DNA of 55,786 nucleotides from Sporosalibacterium faouarense (GTDB taxonomy: Bacteria > Bacillota > Clostridia > Tissierellales > VENL01): the NCBI RefSeq assembly GCF_016765695.1, contig NZ_JAETGO010000015.1, positions 1 through 55,786 of the forward strand. Reading direction: 5' to 3'. The position numbers were made by a program, and so were the translations under genes. Within the stretch, counting starts at the first letter, position 1; each line of letters begins with the position of its first letter. Below the pieces are notes generated by a model. That model was not told the origin of the DNA and did no database searches. It worked only from the letters and a program-made list of their open reading frames with translations. Shown here one piece after another: positions 26,901 to 32,544 of this stretch.

Positions 26901-27254
26901 AGAAATTCAGAAGTCGAACCAATGAACGATAATAAGAACACATGGGATTTCAATATTTACTTACCCCCAACAGCAAAAATAGTAAAACAAGGAGAAGACC
27001 TTGACTTGATTAATGACAATACATTCAATAATATGTTGTTAGTAGTAATAAATATCACTGCCGAAAAAAACACAGGAGCAACTTATGATTATACATTGAA
27101 AGAAACAGATTGGGCAACTGATGACGGAAGTATCTACGGGTCTAATCTTCCAACTAATTTGGATTTTAAAAAAGGTATAAATCATGGACAAGTATTCTTT
27201 TATGATTTGAATGAAACTTTACTAGATGATGTGAATATACAGCAAGAGTGGTGA
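21000..27254 (+). CDS. 2084-residue secreted multidomain protein
   Basis: One uninterrupted frame. It has a signal peptide (about 1-27, ending VNAES), then an N-terminal region of about 220 residues (YLGFSYEGE, GTDPRTWLSRF), which from memory recalls the Athe_2463-type N-terminal domain of large Firmicute surface proteins. A Pro-rich spacer (PDPDPVPEVPSP, near 370) and PKD-like beta domains follow (near 500-580 with YYWEIDS and IELIAEDQLGNQG; near 690-780; near 1440-1520 with WEWKWKKND). The central region (about 850-1300) is very rich in Tyr and Asp. More beta domains lie near the C-terminus. There is no SLH, LPXTG or C-terminal membrane helix, so attachment may rely on the SLH protein encoded just upstream. 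The role (adhesin, scaffold or enzyme) is unknown. Confidence 0.82.
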   Translation: MKRSISIILSAILILSMVTPMIELVNAESLDPMGSHEDFLTYITDVLGKKAYINHYGRKLDASWNSYKNYQGQLDYGELIYGSPEHVVGYEPSGMPSQAEKNGEWRYLGFSYEGEIVANEKFPHDSSTGTDPRTWLSRFTNVSGANKTWNSSLLTSRQKGYMTVANLRGHGLNNGGDWGNENNWNVERLNEGYGFNDNGSLSSYSKTYLQTHATWKTGFSVRTNMGKYYQVWYGDGFGGDLELTGDLESKDQVVIYPNDSQGTLDVNFTGQAILGNEWLVVQDIAELKVELYNKKKVEEETTTLSVSDQLNFKRSDYGVGEHDVEIFGTVTIESVYGDKYSEKIKKDIKVIVKEPYYPEDYGDSQSGHEPDPDPVPEVPSPVLEMTDSVTPISKEWKGNDINAHVDVASEVFNVNPNDVESFTISVNDETMPASKVIKLNNRFDFTIDCSAFDENETLESMEKKWNVKTKVVLKDGETLTKEDLLRTTIVRGVKPPIVRIRANDKVKLGDTIDIFGSATSPSGLDISKYYWEIDSDYKPEYNDTKWINDYEFQSEGIKTIELIAEDQLGNQGHGEKEVEVLPPTVDGRMNIKGVFKPYRKISVDNIGSDSPEKYPIVESLTDWTIETSNGLLDTDLHSNPLGIDGHSNFDFISKKTGTVDLKLYQENTLGYNDTVRKIIDIQPDEEPVADFTSLGVIYRNPSESGKATINVFNKSYSPDNDKIGNIKVYYQYDSNNDGNFLDEDTKLAYTGLPKELIEIDVFEVGKYKIYMEVTETYETLAGYEDIAVYKNDNTSDKPLEECIVEVDNIAPSMNLDISKKSEPLDLHFQLANYNMTKAELESYIENNIKPQLESKGFVINSYNIIDEAIKQVAISEKSNRTYNDKYNRTTGPMRGYEYRNGVRIDNLYREPKIPNENIYFMNNEDHGVDIVNLETLKTKTFSSQDGDFRADDIEEIIYIKSNPNKFFYRGWNDEVDRYYHYYYDKETGRASSEPAPIYVPEGSNKYYYYFDNYVAKFSNRYSSYFDDYTTSLEVHNLYTGEEIIDRIDIDISSSKKDKYDYDISYEEGVLLIEDDYDGNEIERFEIPKDTSFEKVELEEGTYKRVNDIFYIGGDNYSYGDEKIVQYKTEEDDSPEYERNLKKYEKLYIMDHLMNEDIEIFDYMSYHSIYYDDEKDTSKFNGYSYYIAWIYPEPKTNKFTIGYNLDRDYHRTVLVNGHRIGDQYTYDKMYLEVYRLTDNVSKYINQVETENKSVYILLDNDLTLYSRRPNYKDTLAESTLSKDIPIIAVSNSNAIDEEIGLNDGKSINALNDLATQIIDTVEDKSTKVNSNEIYITNEGEVTFENFYWDYENDPMFSAGYTLTHIDPYYFENSNGIYADSGITKALNEKDALTLDKVGLYDLEPKVRDNPKDDDRFGNYRKWSEDDMNYRIIVHRKPIADFTIELYEEGLYYEDLSYDLDHESQPNKGITEWEWKWKKNDRNWNMGLLDDSDVEDDSVYMISLKVKDEEGVWSDPAFKKIETPKALPPMPLKLSAKLRAKNSRYSTSSIPASEILELYNIETIYANPHMLEVALYSSDGNTRLLPMKTINYYTGTKNDDTIDWDNIDYEIPSTFSDGLYILKIKAIDTSDPTKIDEKSFNVTVNTPLKINATISPNYPTGIPASEDIEVTVDVETPINITSVKAKLEGESETILNHIDSSGDIETYNNTLTIPSVKPDKNYYEIEIIAEIENGNTAIDIKRINVSTPVNLSITKMPTEFMTEEENVIEAKTSKYADEVIITLYKNTPYETTDYMSLKTSDKKRIWIYSYVPLSDIPDDNYIAEFTASTPNGNSETLTKNYKSLSLKLENLRITKIADFNWQDNFEKTNGTPTTLQEEGIHTKDFPVYRNDKHKWIKLGYRVYFEIDSTGLHKSEDQIHVDIDYYALDNKNHFHSVDIYVPNEEFNYKLLQNSDYSNVSKAFSLNGLNKRNSEVEPMNDNKNTWDFNIYLPPTAKIVKQGEDLDLINDNTFNNMLLVVINITAEKNTGATYDYTLKETDWATDDGSIYGSNLPTNLDFKKGINHGQVFFYDLNETLLDDVNIQQEW

Positions 27255-27302
27255 CATGAAAGAAAGTTCAACTACTCACTTTATAATATTACTTCAAATA
27301 GC

Positions 27303-27334
27303 AAAAGCTCTCCACATATAAAGGAGAGCTTTTT
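27303..27334 (+). terminator. Terminator of the SLH/giant protein operon
   Basis: AAAAGCTCTCC (27303-27313) pairs perfectly with GGAGAGCTTTT (27323-27333) and continues into T residues, 49 bases after the stop codon. Confidence 0.93.
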
Positions 27335-27378
27335 ATGCTATATAAACTTTATTCATCTCTACTTATATTGATATTTAT

Positions 27379-27811
27379 TTATAACTTTCCGTCATCTTCT
27401 CCAACATCTCCAAGAACATACCTATACATTTTCGTCGATATTCTATAATTATTGTCAATGAGTATATCTAGACATTTCTTCAACGAGTCGACTCTTCCTA
27501 ATATTTTAGCAATTTTCAATAAACCTATTAATCCAGTAGGCTCTAAAAGAATTTGTTCAGCTAGTCTTCTAACCGACCTATCATCAATTAATAAGTAGTC
27601 AACTTCTAGTTCTCTCGCACCTGCAATAACCTCTAATTCTCCCCTATGGAGTCTTCCTAAAAAAACGATTAACAAACAACTCATCTTGTACAGCATACAC
27701 CTTAATCTTACCCTCATTAACTGCTCGTTCTAACTCACTCTTACCCACTCTATTTCGACCTTCTTTAACAACTTCTTTATAAACAGTTTGCGGAATAATT
27801 ACTTCAGTGAA
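27379..27811 (-). pseudogene. PIN-domain (DUF3368/VapC-like) toxin remnant, frameshifted and N-terminally truncated
   Basis: Two overlapping minus-strand frames make one DUF3368-type PIN protein. The upstream part reads EVIIPQTVYKEVVKEG, then KIKVYAVQDELFVNRF, and hits a stop at 27644. The downstream part reads LGRLHRGELEVIAGARELEV, then DYLLIDDRSVRRLAEQ. Removing one T from the T7 run at 27659-27665 would fuse them as NRFLGRLHRGE. The first 20-30 residues of the PIN fold, with its first catalytic Asp, are missing; a TAG precedes EVIIP. No antitoxin gene is adjacent. It is most likely a dead toxin gene beside the intact MazEF pair. Confidence 0.82.
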
Positions 27812-27916
27812 CTACTTAATATACTTACAAAATTATAGCAGAACACTTAACTCTATTTATGTTACAAAATCCATGTTTTGCGACATTAGAAGAAAATACC
27901 TTTCATTTTCATAAAC

Positions 27917-27948
27917 AAAAAAGACAACAGAAATTTTCTTCCATTGCC
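27917..27948 (-). terminator. Terminator of the mazEF operon
   Basis: On the minus strand GGCAA-TGG-AAGAAA pairs with TTTCT-G-TTGTC (27923-27948, one GU pair and a small internal loop), followed by six T. It begins about 20 bases after the mazF stop. Confidence 0.75.
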
Positions 27949-27967
27949 TTTCATTCTTATCTAAAAT

Positions 27968-28330
27968 TCAATAAATCAAATTACTAGAATCTGTAGTTTC
28001 AACAGAACCAATTACGATATCTATTACCTCTTCCAAGATATCCACAGGAGCTTTTTCCAAATAAGAGGAATTTCTCGCTATAATATCTAAAGATTTAGCT
28101 TGCTCGCACATAATTACGCCATTTGTTTTAGTTCTTTCATCCAAATTCACATGAAGAGGAAACCCTCTATCAGTATTTGTAATTGGACAGACAATGGCCA
28201 TTTTTGTAAACCGATTAAAAGTACCGTTACTAACTACAAAAGCCGGCCTACTTCCCTTCTGCTCATGGCCAGTCTGAGGATCAAATTCAAGAAGAATTAT
28301 ATCTCCCTGTCTTGGTATATAGTTCATCAT
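27968..28330 (-). CDS. mazF: MazF/PemK-type mRNA interferase toxin
   Basis: A 120-residue ribonuclease of the MazF/Kid/PemK family that cleaves mRNA at short sequence motifs. Family features are RQGDIILLEFDPQTGHEQKG in the N-terminal beta-barrel, the catalytic-region RPAFVVSNGTFN, CPITNT in the core, and the C-terminal helix. The ATG overlaps the antitoxin stop by four bases (ATGA), the usual translational coupling. A second in-frame ATG follows directly and could also be used. The length is normal, and no key residue looks lost. Confidence 0.93.
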   Translation of the reverse strand: MMNYIPRQGDIILLEFDPQTGHEQKGSRPAFVVSNGTFNRFTKMAIVCPITNTDRGFPLHVNLDERTKTNGVIMCEQAKSLDIIARNSSYLEKAPVDILEEVIDIVIGSVETTDSSNLIY

Positions 28331-28566
28331 AACACCTCATTACCCTTTGTCTTTCCAACGTCCCATTCTTTACATTTATATTCCCCTTGATATTCTGCTA
28401 TTCTTTCTTCCAATGTTTTATGTTTTTTAATAGGAATGATAATTAAATTTCCATCCTGAACTTTAATTTCAACCTCAGAATTTTCTTTCATCTCCACGGA
28501 TTCAAGTAGAGACTTAGGAAGTCTGACAGCATGACTATTTCCCCACTTTTGAATTTTTGTATACAC
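28327..28566 (-). CDS. mazE: MazE-type antitoxin (AbrB/SpoVT fold)
   Basis: A 79-residue antitoxin. The swapped-hairpin DNA-binding domain has KIQKWGNSHAVRLPKSLLE, VEIKVQDGNLIIIP follows, and a disordered acidic tail should bind and block MazF. The start is taken as GTG at 28566, after GAGGGG. The upstream ATG of the longer frame falls inside the promoter (-10 at 28586-28591) and cannot be in the mRNA. The complex should repress its own promoter at the adjacent palindrome. Confidence 0.9.
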   Translation of the reverse strand: MYTKIQKWGNSHAVRLPKSLLESVEMKENSEVEIKVQDGNLIIIPIKKHKTLEERIAEYQGEYKCKEWDVGKTKGNEVL

Positions 28567-28585
28567 AACATCACCCCTCTCATTA

Positions 28586-28614
28586 AGTATATACATCGTA
28601 TATACAAATGTCAA
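28586..28614 (-). promoter_or_regulatory. mazEF promoter with palindromic operator
   Basis: Minus strand: TTGACA (28609-28614), 17-bp spacer, TATACT (28586-28591). The spacer and -10 hold GTATATAC-GAT-GTATATAC (28587-28605), each half itself palindromic. Binding of MazE or MazEF there would block RNA polymerase, the standard autoregulation of such modules. Confidence 0.82.
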
Positions 28615-28640
28615 TATATGTTTTTCAAGCTAAAGAAAAT

Positions 28641-28678
28641 CCATATATTCTACATATGTATAATAGTATAATATATGG
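28641..28678 (-). terminator. Likely terminator of the small gene at 28690
   Basis: CCATATATT (28641-28649) pairs with AATATATGG (28670-28678), with further partial pairing inside. The minus strand continues with ATTTTCTTT. It lies just after the stop codon of the 62-residue gene. Confidence 0.6.
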
Positions 28679-28689
28679 ACCCATCTCCT

Positions 28690-28878
28690 TTATTTATCAG
28701 ATCGCTTATTTAAAATTTCTATTAATTGTTCTCCCTCTTTTACAGCTTCATCAAAAACATCATTGTGCCTATCTACAATATTAGCTCGAGCAAATTTAGG
28801 AAGCTTTGTGTCCTTTCGCAATCCTTTAACTTTGTTACTTTGCCTATTCTTCTTTAGTACTAGCTTAGTCTTCCCCAT
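28690..28878 (-). CDS. Small basic protein, paralogue A (62 residues)
   Basis: The start was set to the ATG after AAGGAGG, giving MGKTKLVLKKNRQSNK. The second half has KLPKFARANIVDRHNDVFDE followed by AVKEGEQLIE. It is nearly the same as in the neighbouring gene at 28986, so the two are tandem paralogues with separate transcripts. The N-terminus is Lys/Arg-rich and the C-terminal half acidic and helical. There is no membrane segment and no cysteine. I do not recognise the family; small size and charge would suit a nucleic-acid- or protein-binding role. Confidence 0.72.
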   Translation of the reverse strand: MGKTKLVLKKNRQSNKVKGLRKDTKLPKFARANIVDRHNDVFDEAVKEGEQLIEILNKRSDK

Positions 28879-28944
28879 TCGAAAGCCTCCTTCTTTCCAA
28901 TCCATAAATATTATATTTTAAAAAAGAGGATATTATACAAATTA

Positions 28945-28979
28945 TTGTTAAAAAATAAAATAACTAGGGAATCCCTAGT
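28945..28979 (-). terminator. Terminator of the small gene at 28986
   Basis: ACTAGGGA (28963-28970) pairs with TCCCTAGT (28972-28979). On the minus strand TTATTTTATTTTTT follows. It separates the two paralogous small genes into independent transcripts. Confidence 0.85.
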
Positions 28980-28985
28980 CATTAG

Positions 28986-29168
28986 TTAACTTGATACTGA
29001 CATTGCCTTTATCAGTTCCTTACCTTCTTTTATAGCTTCATCGAAGATATCGTTGTGTCTATCTACAACCCTGGCGTGAGCAAACTTTGGAAGTTTATAA
29101 TCATCACTACACTTATTTTTTCCTTTGCATCCTTTTTGCGATTTCTTCAAAGATAGCTTAGTTTTCAT
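28986..29168 (-). CDS. Small basic protein, paralogue B (60 residues)
   Basis: ATG after GGAGGAG; begins MKTKLSLKKSQKGCKGK and shares KLPKFAHARVVDRHNDIFDE plus AIKEGKELI with paralogue A. Differences are concentrated in the basic N-terminus, while the block LPKFA-x-A-x-VDRHND-x-FDEA is kept; this points to a constrained motif. It carries two cysteines (CKGKNKC) that paralogue A lacks. The role is unknown. Confidence 0.72.
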   Translation of the reverse strand: MKTKLSLKKSQKGCKGKNKCSDDYKLPKFAHARVVDRHNDIFDEAIKEGKELIKAMSVSS

Positions 29169-29244
29169 ACATTCACGCTCCTCCATACATTCCAATTATA
29201 TCATTTTTTTCCAGTATAATCAATTTAAAAGATTTTACAATCTG

Positions 29245-30099
29245 TCAGTTCTCGGCAACATCCATTAATCTATTCTCTAAATTATCAAGAAAGGATAATA
29301 TCAAGAAAGCATCTTCATCAGCTAAAATAACTTGACTCGAAACTTGTACCTCAATTATTATATCCCCCAAAAAGCATGAGCTAACCAAAAGTATTAGTTT
29401 ATTTTTATCTTTGCCCACGAATTCTTTACTCGTTAGCAAAAAACTTGAATGTTGTTTTATGAGTCTGTCAAAAGTTTTTAAACCATCACCACATAAACCC
29501 TGTTTTAAGCTTAATAAGTTTTGTTCCGAATATTTGCTTACAGTTATAATAGGTGCTATATTTTGGAAGTTATAATATAATTCGATAGCTTCAATTAATA
29601 TATCTTCATGATATACATCTTTTCCTTCTTCAAGATCCATCTCAATCAAATCCACAATCTCATCTAGCTTTCCAACAGTATCTAATGAAGCCTTTATTTT
29701 TTCTTGATACATCTTGACATGAGTTTTATGCATATTAACTTGTTTTCTTACAACAGTTTCTGTACTCCATTCTGCCGAAAAGTTTTTACCACCAATTTTC
29801 TTTATAGGATAGGCCGAGATCAACAATACATCTAATGTTATAGCAATAATCATAAAAACTGCACCATAAAGTAAGACAGGCCAATATTGTTCCGATATCC
29901 CTATCTTTCTAATGAAACTAGCATCTTCTATTCCAGGCTTTTCTATATTCATAAATAATATAAATCCTATTAGAATCAGAGAATAATAAATTCTTTTCTC
30001 AGTCTTCATATTTCTCGGGTCATTAAGTTCTTTAAATTTAAAAGAAAGTATAGTGTATATTATAAATCCAATTGGTATTATCAAGAATCCCCAACCCAT
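29245..30099 (-). CDS. Unknown membrane protein with cytoplasmic helical domain
   Basis: A 284-residue protein with three predicted membrane helices in the first 100 residues (about 3-20, 38-54, 74-95). A soluble, mostly helical domain follows (about 110-284), with leucine/isoleucine spacing of short coiled coils and a final beta-containing part (LILLVSSCFLGDIIIEVQV). The ribosome site GGAGGGG precedes the ATG. No family is recognised, and no partner is obvious from the neighbours. It is probably monocistronic. Confidence 0.72.
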   Translation of the reverse strand: MGWGFLIIPIGFIIYTILSFKFKELNDPRNMKTEKRIYYSLILIGFILFMNIEKPGIEDASFIRKIGISEQYWPVLLYGAVFMIIAITLDVLLISAYPIKKIGGKNFSAEWSTETVVRKQVNMHKTHVKMYQEKIKASLDTVGKLDEIVDLIEMDLEEGKDVYHEDILIEAIELYYNFQNIAPIITVSKYSEQNLLSLKQGLCGDGLKTFDRLIKQHSSFLLTSKEFVGKDKNKLILLVSSCFLGDIIIEVQVSSQVILADEDAFLILSFLDNLENRLMDVAEN

Positions 30100-30223
30100 A
30101 AAACCCCTCCAATAATTCTCCCTTTTACCCTAGACTACACTACCTTTTTTCATCTACCATATTTTATAGTATTCTATATATATTTTACAATTCCTTCAAT
30201 TTATTTACCATTTTTTATATCAA

Positions 30224-30258
30224 AGAGACCAATAGAATAAACTATCCATTGGTCCTCT
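30224..30258 (-). terminator. Probable terminator of the gene at 30314
   Basis: AGAGACCAATAG pairs imperfectly with CCATTGGTCCTCT across a 10-base loop. The minus strand then has a short T-rich stretch (TCTCTTTG). It is the only hairpin after this gene. Confidence 0.6.
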
Positions 30259-30313
30259 AATATATCTAACATAAAATTTAGTTTCCTGTCATTTATCTCT
30301 TGCAAATCATTTT

Positions 30314-31825
30314 TTAGTCATTTCTTATTTTAAAAAACTTACAAAGGACATTTCCTTCTCTATCAAATAATGTTCCTTTGTCACTTATAAAGTCTTCTCT
30401 AAATATCCATTCCCCATCTTTCTCTTCTTCTGCTTTGATGTTTACTAATCTCAGTATATCTTGTTTACCAGGGCTCAGTAAAGATTTTTCTTCTATATAA
30501 TATTCTAGCTTACTATTTCTATCTACAACCTTGCACCCAGATAAGTCTTGTACTTTTTGAGAACCATTATATAAAGCAATAAATTTATTATCAAAGTCAA
30601 TTTGTCTAATCAAAACACCTGATATCTCTCTATTTTCCACCTCATAATTTTCACCATCTATTGTAATTACGATATTTCCACTATCATATGTATCATATAT
30701 TTCTACATCTCTATCTTTTAATCTATTAATAACATCAATCTTGGAGCTATTTAATTCATCTGAGTCTACAAAACCCCCATCTTCTATATCATAGGCTAAT
30801 CCCGAACTTATTATTGCAACCTCTGGTTTTGTGACATCGAGAAACTCACCGCTAGTAGAAGTGTTCAAACCATGATTTGCCACTTTTAAAACATCAATAT
30901 CACTAAACTTATCTAAATTTCTTAATTCAGTTTTTTCTTCCATATCTCCAGTCAACAAAACTTTCACGCTATTATGTTCAAGCATAGTTATCACACTATT
31001 ATTATTTATATTCGGGTCACTACCTCCCGTTTCAATTATATGAAAATATACTCCGTTACCTAAATCAAAGGTGAGATCATCATCTTCCATAAACCTTGTG
31101 ACCTTTAACCCACTAACAAAGGGAAAATAATCTTCCCTCACCTCTCTAATATTTTTAGTTCCTGAATGAATAAAAGTTTCAACTCCAATGTCATTTAATG
31201 CATCTTCTAATCCTCCAACATGATTTTCGTCTGGATGAGTAGTTATTAAAATCTCTATATCATCAGTATCTAAACTTTCTAAATAATTAGCGACTACCTT
31301 TCCAGACTCCTTATTTCCTACATCAATTAAAATATCATAATCTCCATAGTCGATAAATATAGAATCTCCATTACCAACATCAATAAAATGAACTGATAAT
31401 TCATTTTTACTGGATATGATTAATTCACGTTCTGATTCATCCCATAATACCTTAGCCCCTAATCCATCACTTAAAAAACTTACAGGAACTACCAACAAAT
31501 CACTTCTTCTATATACTGCTCTATTCAGTATCAACTTTTCATCATTAATATATGTGGATCTACTTGATTCAATAAGCTTTACCTCTATATTATTTTTAGT
31601 ACCCAAAATAATTTTTCCATCTTCTTTAGTTTCTACCTTAAAACCCATAGCTTCAAGGGTTTGTACCAAAGGGACAACCAGTTCACCATTTATAATATAG
31701 GGCTGTACTTCATACTGAATTTCTCTTCCGTCTATTTCTACTTTTGATAATCTAACAGCTTCCCCTATAGATGGAACATTAAAAATGAGGATAGCTATTA
31801 TACAAAGCAAGAAAAATTTCTTCAC
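30314..31825 (-). CDS. Secreted metallo-beta-lactamase-fold protein with Cu-amine-oxidase N-domain and lamin-tail domain
   Basis: A 503-residue exported protein. The signal peptide is about 1-22. A copper amine oxidase N-terminal-like domain spans about 28-140 (YIINGELVVPLVQTLEAMGF, then GAKVLWDESERELII), a wall/surface module unrelated to copper. A ComEC-type beta-lactamase-fold domain (about 143-345) has HFIDVGNGDS, TTHPDENHVGG, LTGDMEEKTE and LKVANHGLNTSTS. A lamin-tail-like domain covers about 400-503. Compared with the usual HPDxDH and HHG motifs, Asp is replaced by Asn201 and one His by Asn317, so the second metal site may be weak. Relatives are extracellular nucleases or phosphodiesterases; activity here is uncertain. 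Confidence 0.82.
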   Translation of the reverse strand: MKKFFLLCIIAILIFNVPSIGEAVRLSKVEIDGREIQYEVQPYIINGELVVPLVQTLEAMGFKVETKEDGKIILGTKNNIEVKLIESSRSTYINDEKLILNRAVYRRSDLLVVPVSFLSDGLGAKVLWDESERELIISSKNELSVHFIDVGNGDSIFIDYGDYDILIDVGNKESGKVVANYLESLDTDDIEILITTHPDENHVGGLEDALNDIGVETFIHSGTKNIREVREDYFPFVSGLKVTRFMEDDDLTFDLGNGVYFHIIETGGSDPNINNNSVITMLEHNSVKVLLTGDMEEKTELRNLDKFSDIDVLKVANHGLNTSTSGEFLDVTKPEVAIISSGLAYDIEDGGFVDSDELNSSKIDVINRLKDRDVEIYDTYDSGNIVITIDGENYEVENREISGVLIRQIDFDNKFIALYNGSQKVQDLSGCKVVDRNSKLEYYIEEKSLLSPGKQDILRLVNIKAEEEKDGEWIFREDFISDKGTLFDREGNVLCKFFKIRND

Positions 31826-31900
31826 GATAATTTCCTCCTTTTACCACTTTATATAATATATGCTATCCTCATTGCAAATTATTAATACATTAATCTTTAT

Positions 31901-32482
31901 TTATATACTAAAGCCTTTCATCAACGTGTCAATAACCACTTCTAAGTCCACTTCATTATACTTTAATTTTTCAATATATATCTTCTTAACACTATACTGA
32001 TTCATTGTACCAAGAAGACTAGCCGTAGCAACTTCTAAGTTTAAATCTTGTCTGAGATCGCCACTAGCAATCCCTTCCTTTACAACACTTTCCATCAAAC
32101 CAAATATTTCAAGCTTCAACCCTAACATCTGTCTTTTCATTTCCTCTGACATTACTTCAGGCTGATTCGCCACTTGTTGAAATACATCGCCGTGCTCCTG
32201 TAAAACCTTTAATTTATGTCTAAAGAAAGATTCTATCTGTTCCCTAAAGCCATTTTTCCCCAAAATTGATTTTTGAATTTCAGCGATATGCAGCTCCATT
32301 ACATACTTAATCATTTCTTGAAACAAATTCTTCTTGCTGTCAAAGTATTCATATATGGTCCCTTTACCTACACCAGCGTCTTCAGCTATTTCCTGTATTT
32401 TAGACTTATGAAATCCATTTTGAGAAAATATCTTAATGGCTGAAAATAATATATCTCTTCTTCTCTCTTCTCTACTTGCCAT
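31901..32482 (-). CDS. TetR-family repressor of the efflux operon
   Basis: A 193-residue regulator. The N-terminal helix-turn-helix spans about 8-55 (RRDILFSAIKIFSQNGF, then IAEDAGVGKGTIYEYFDSKK). The rest is the helical ligand-binding and dimer domain. The start follows AGAAAGGAAAGG. It is the last gene of the RND operon, 62 bp after the pump gene. The operon promoter carries a TetR-type palindrome at 38177-38192, so it likely represses its own operon and is released by pump substrates. Confidence 0.92.
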   Translation of the reverse strand: MASREERRRDILFSAIKIFSQNGFHKSKIQEIAEDAGVGKGTIYEYFDSKKNLFQEMIKYVMELHIAEIQKSILGKNGFREQIESFFRHKLKVLQEHGDVFQQVANQPEVMSEEMKRQMLGLKLEIFGLMESVVKEGIASGDLRQDLNLEVATASLLGTMNQYSVKKIYIEKLKYNEVDLEVVIDTLMKGFSI

Positions 32483-32544
32483 ACATACCTTTCCTTTCTA
32501 TCAAGAACCTTTTTCATTTTAAATAGTCTAAGATTTACGCTAAA

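Noticed and set aside
28100-28390. 96-codon plus-strand frame across mazF
   Set aside because: Antisense to the intact mazEF genes and with no family features.
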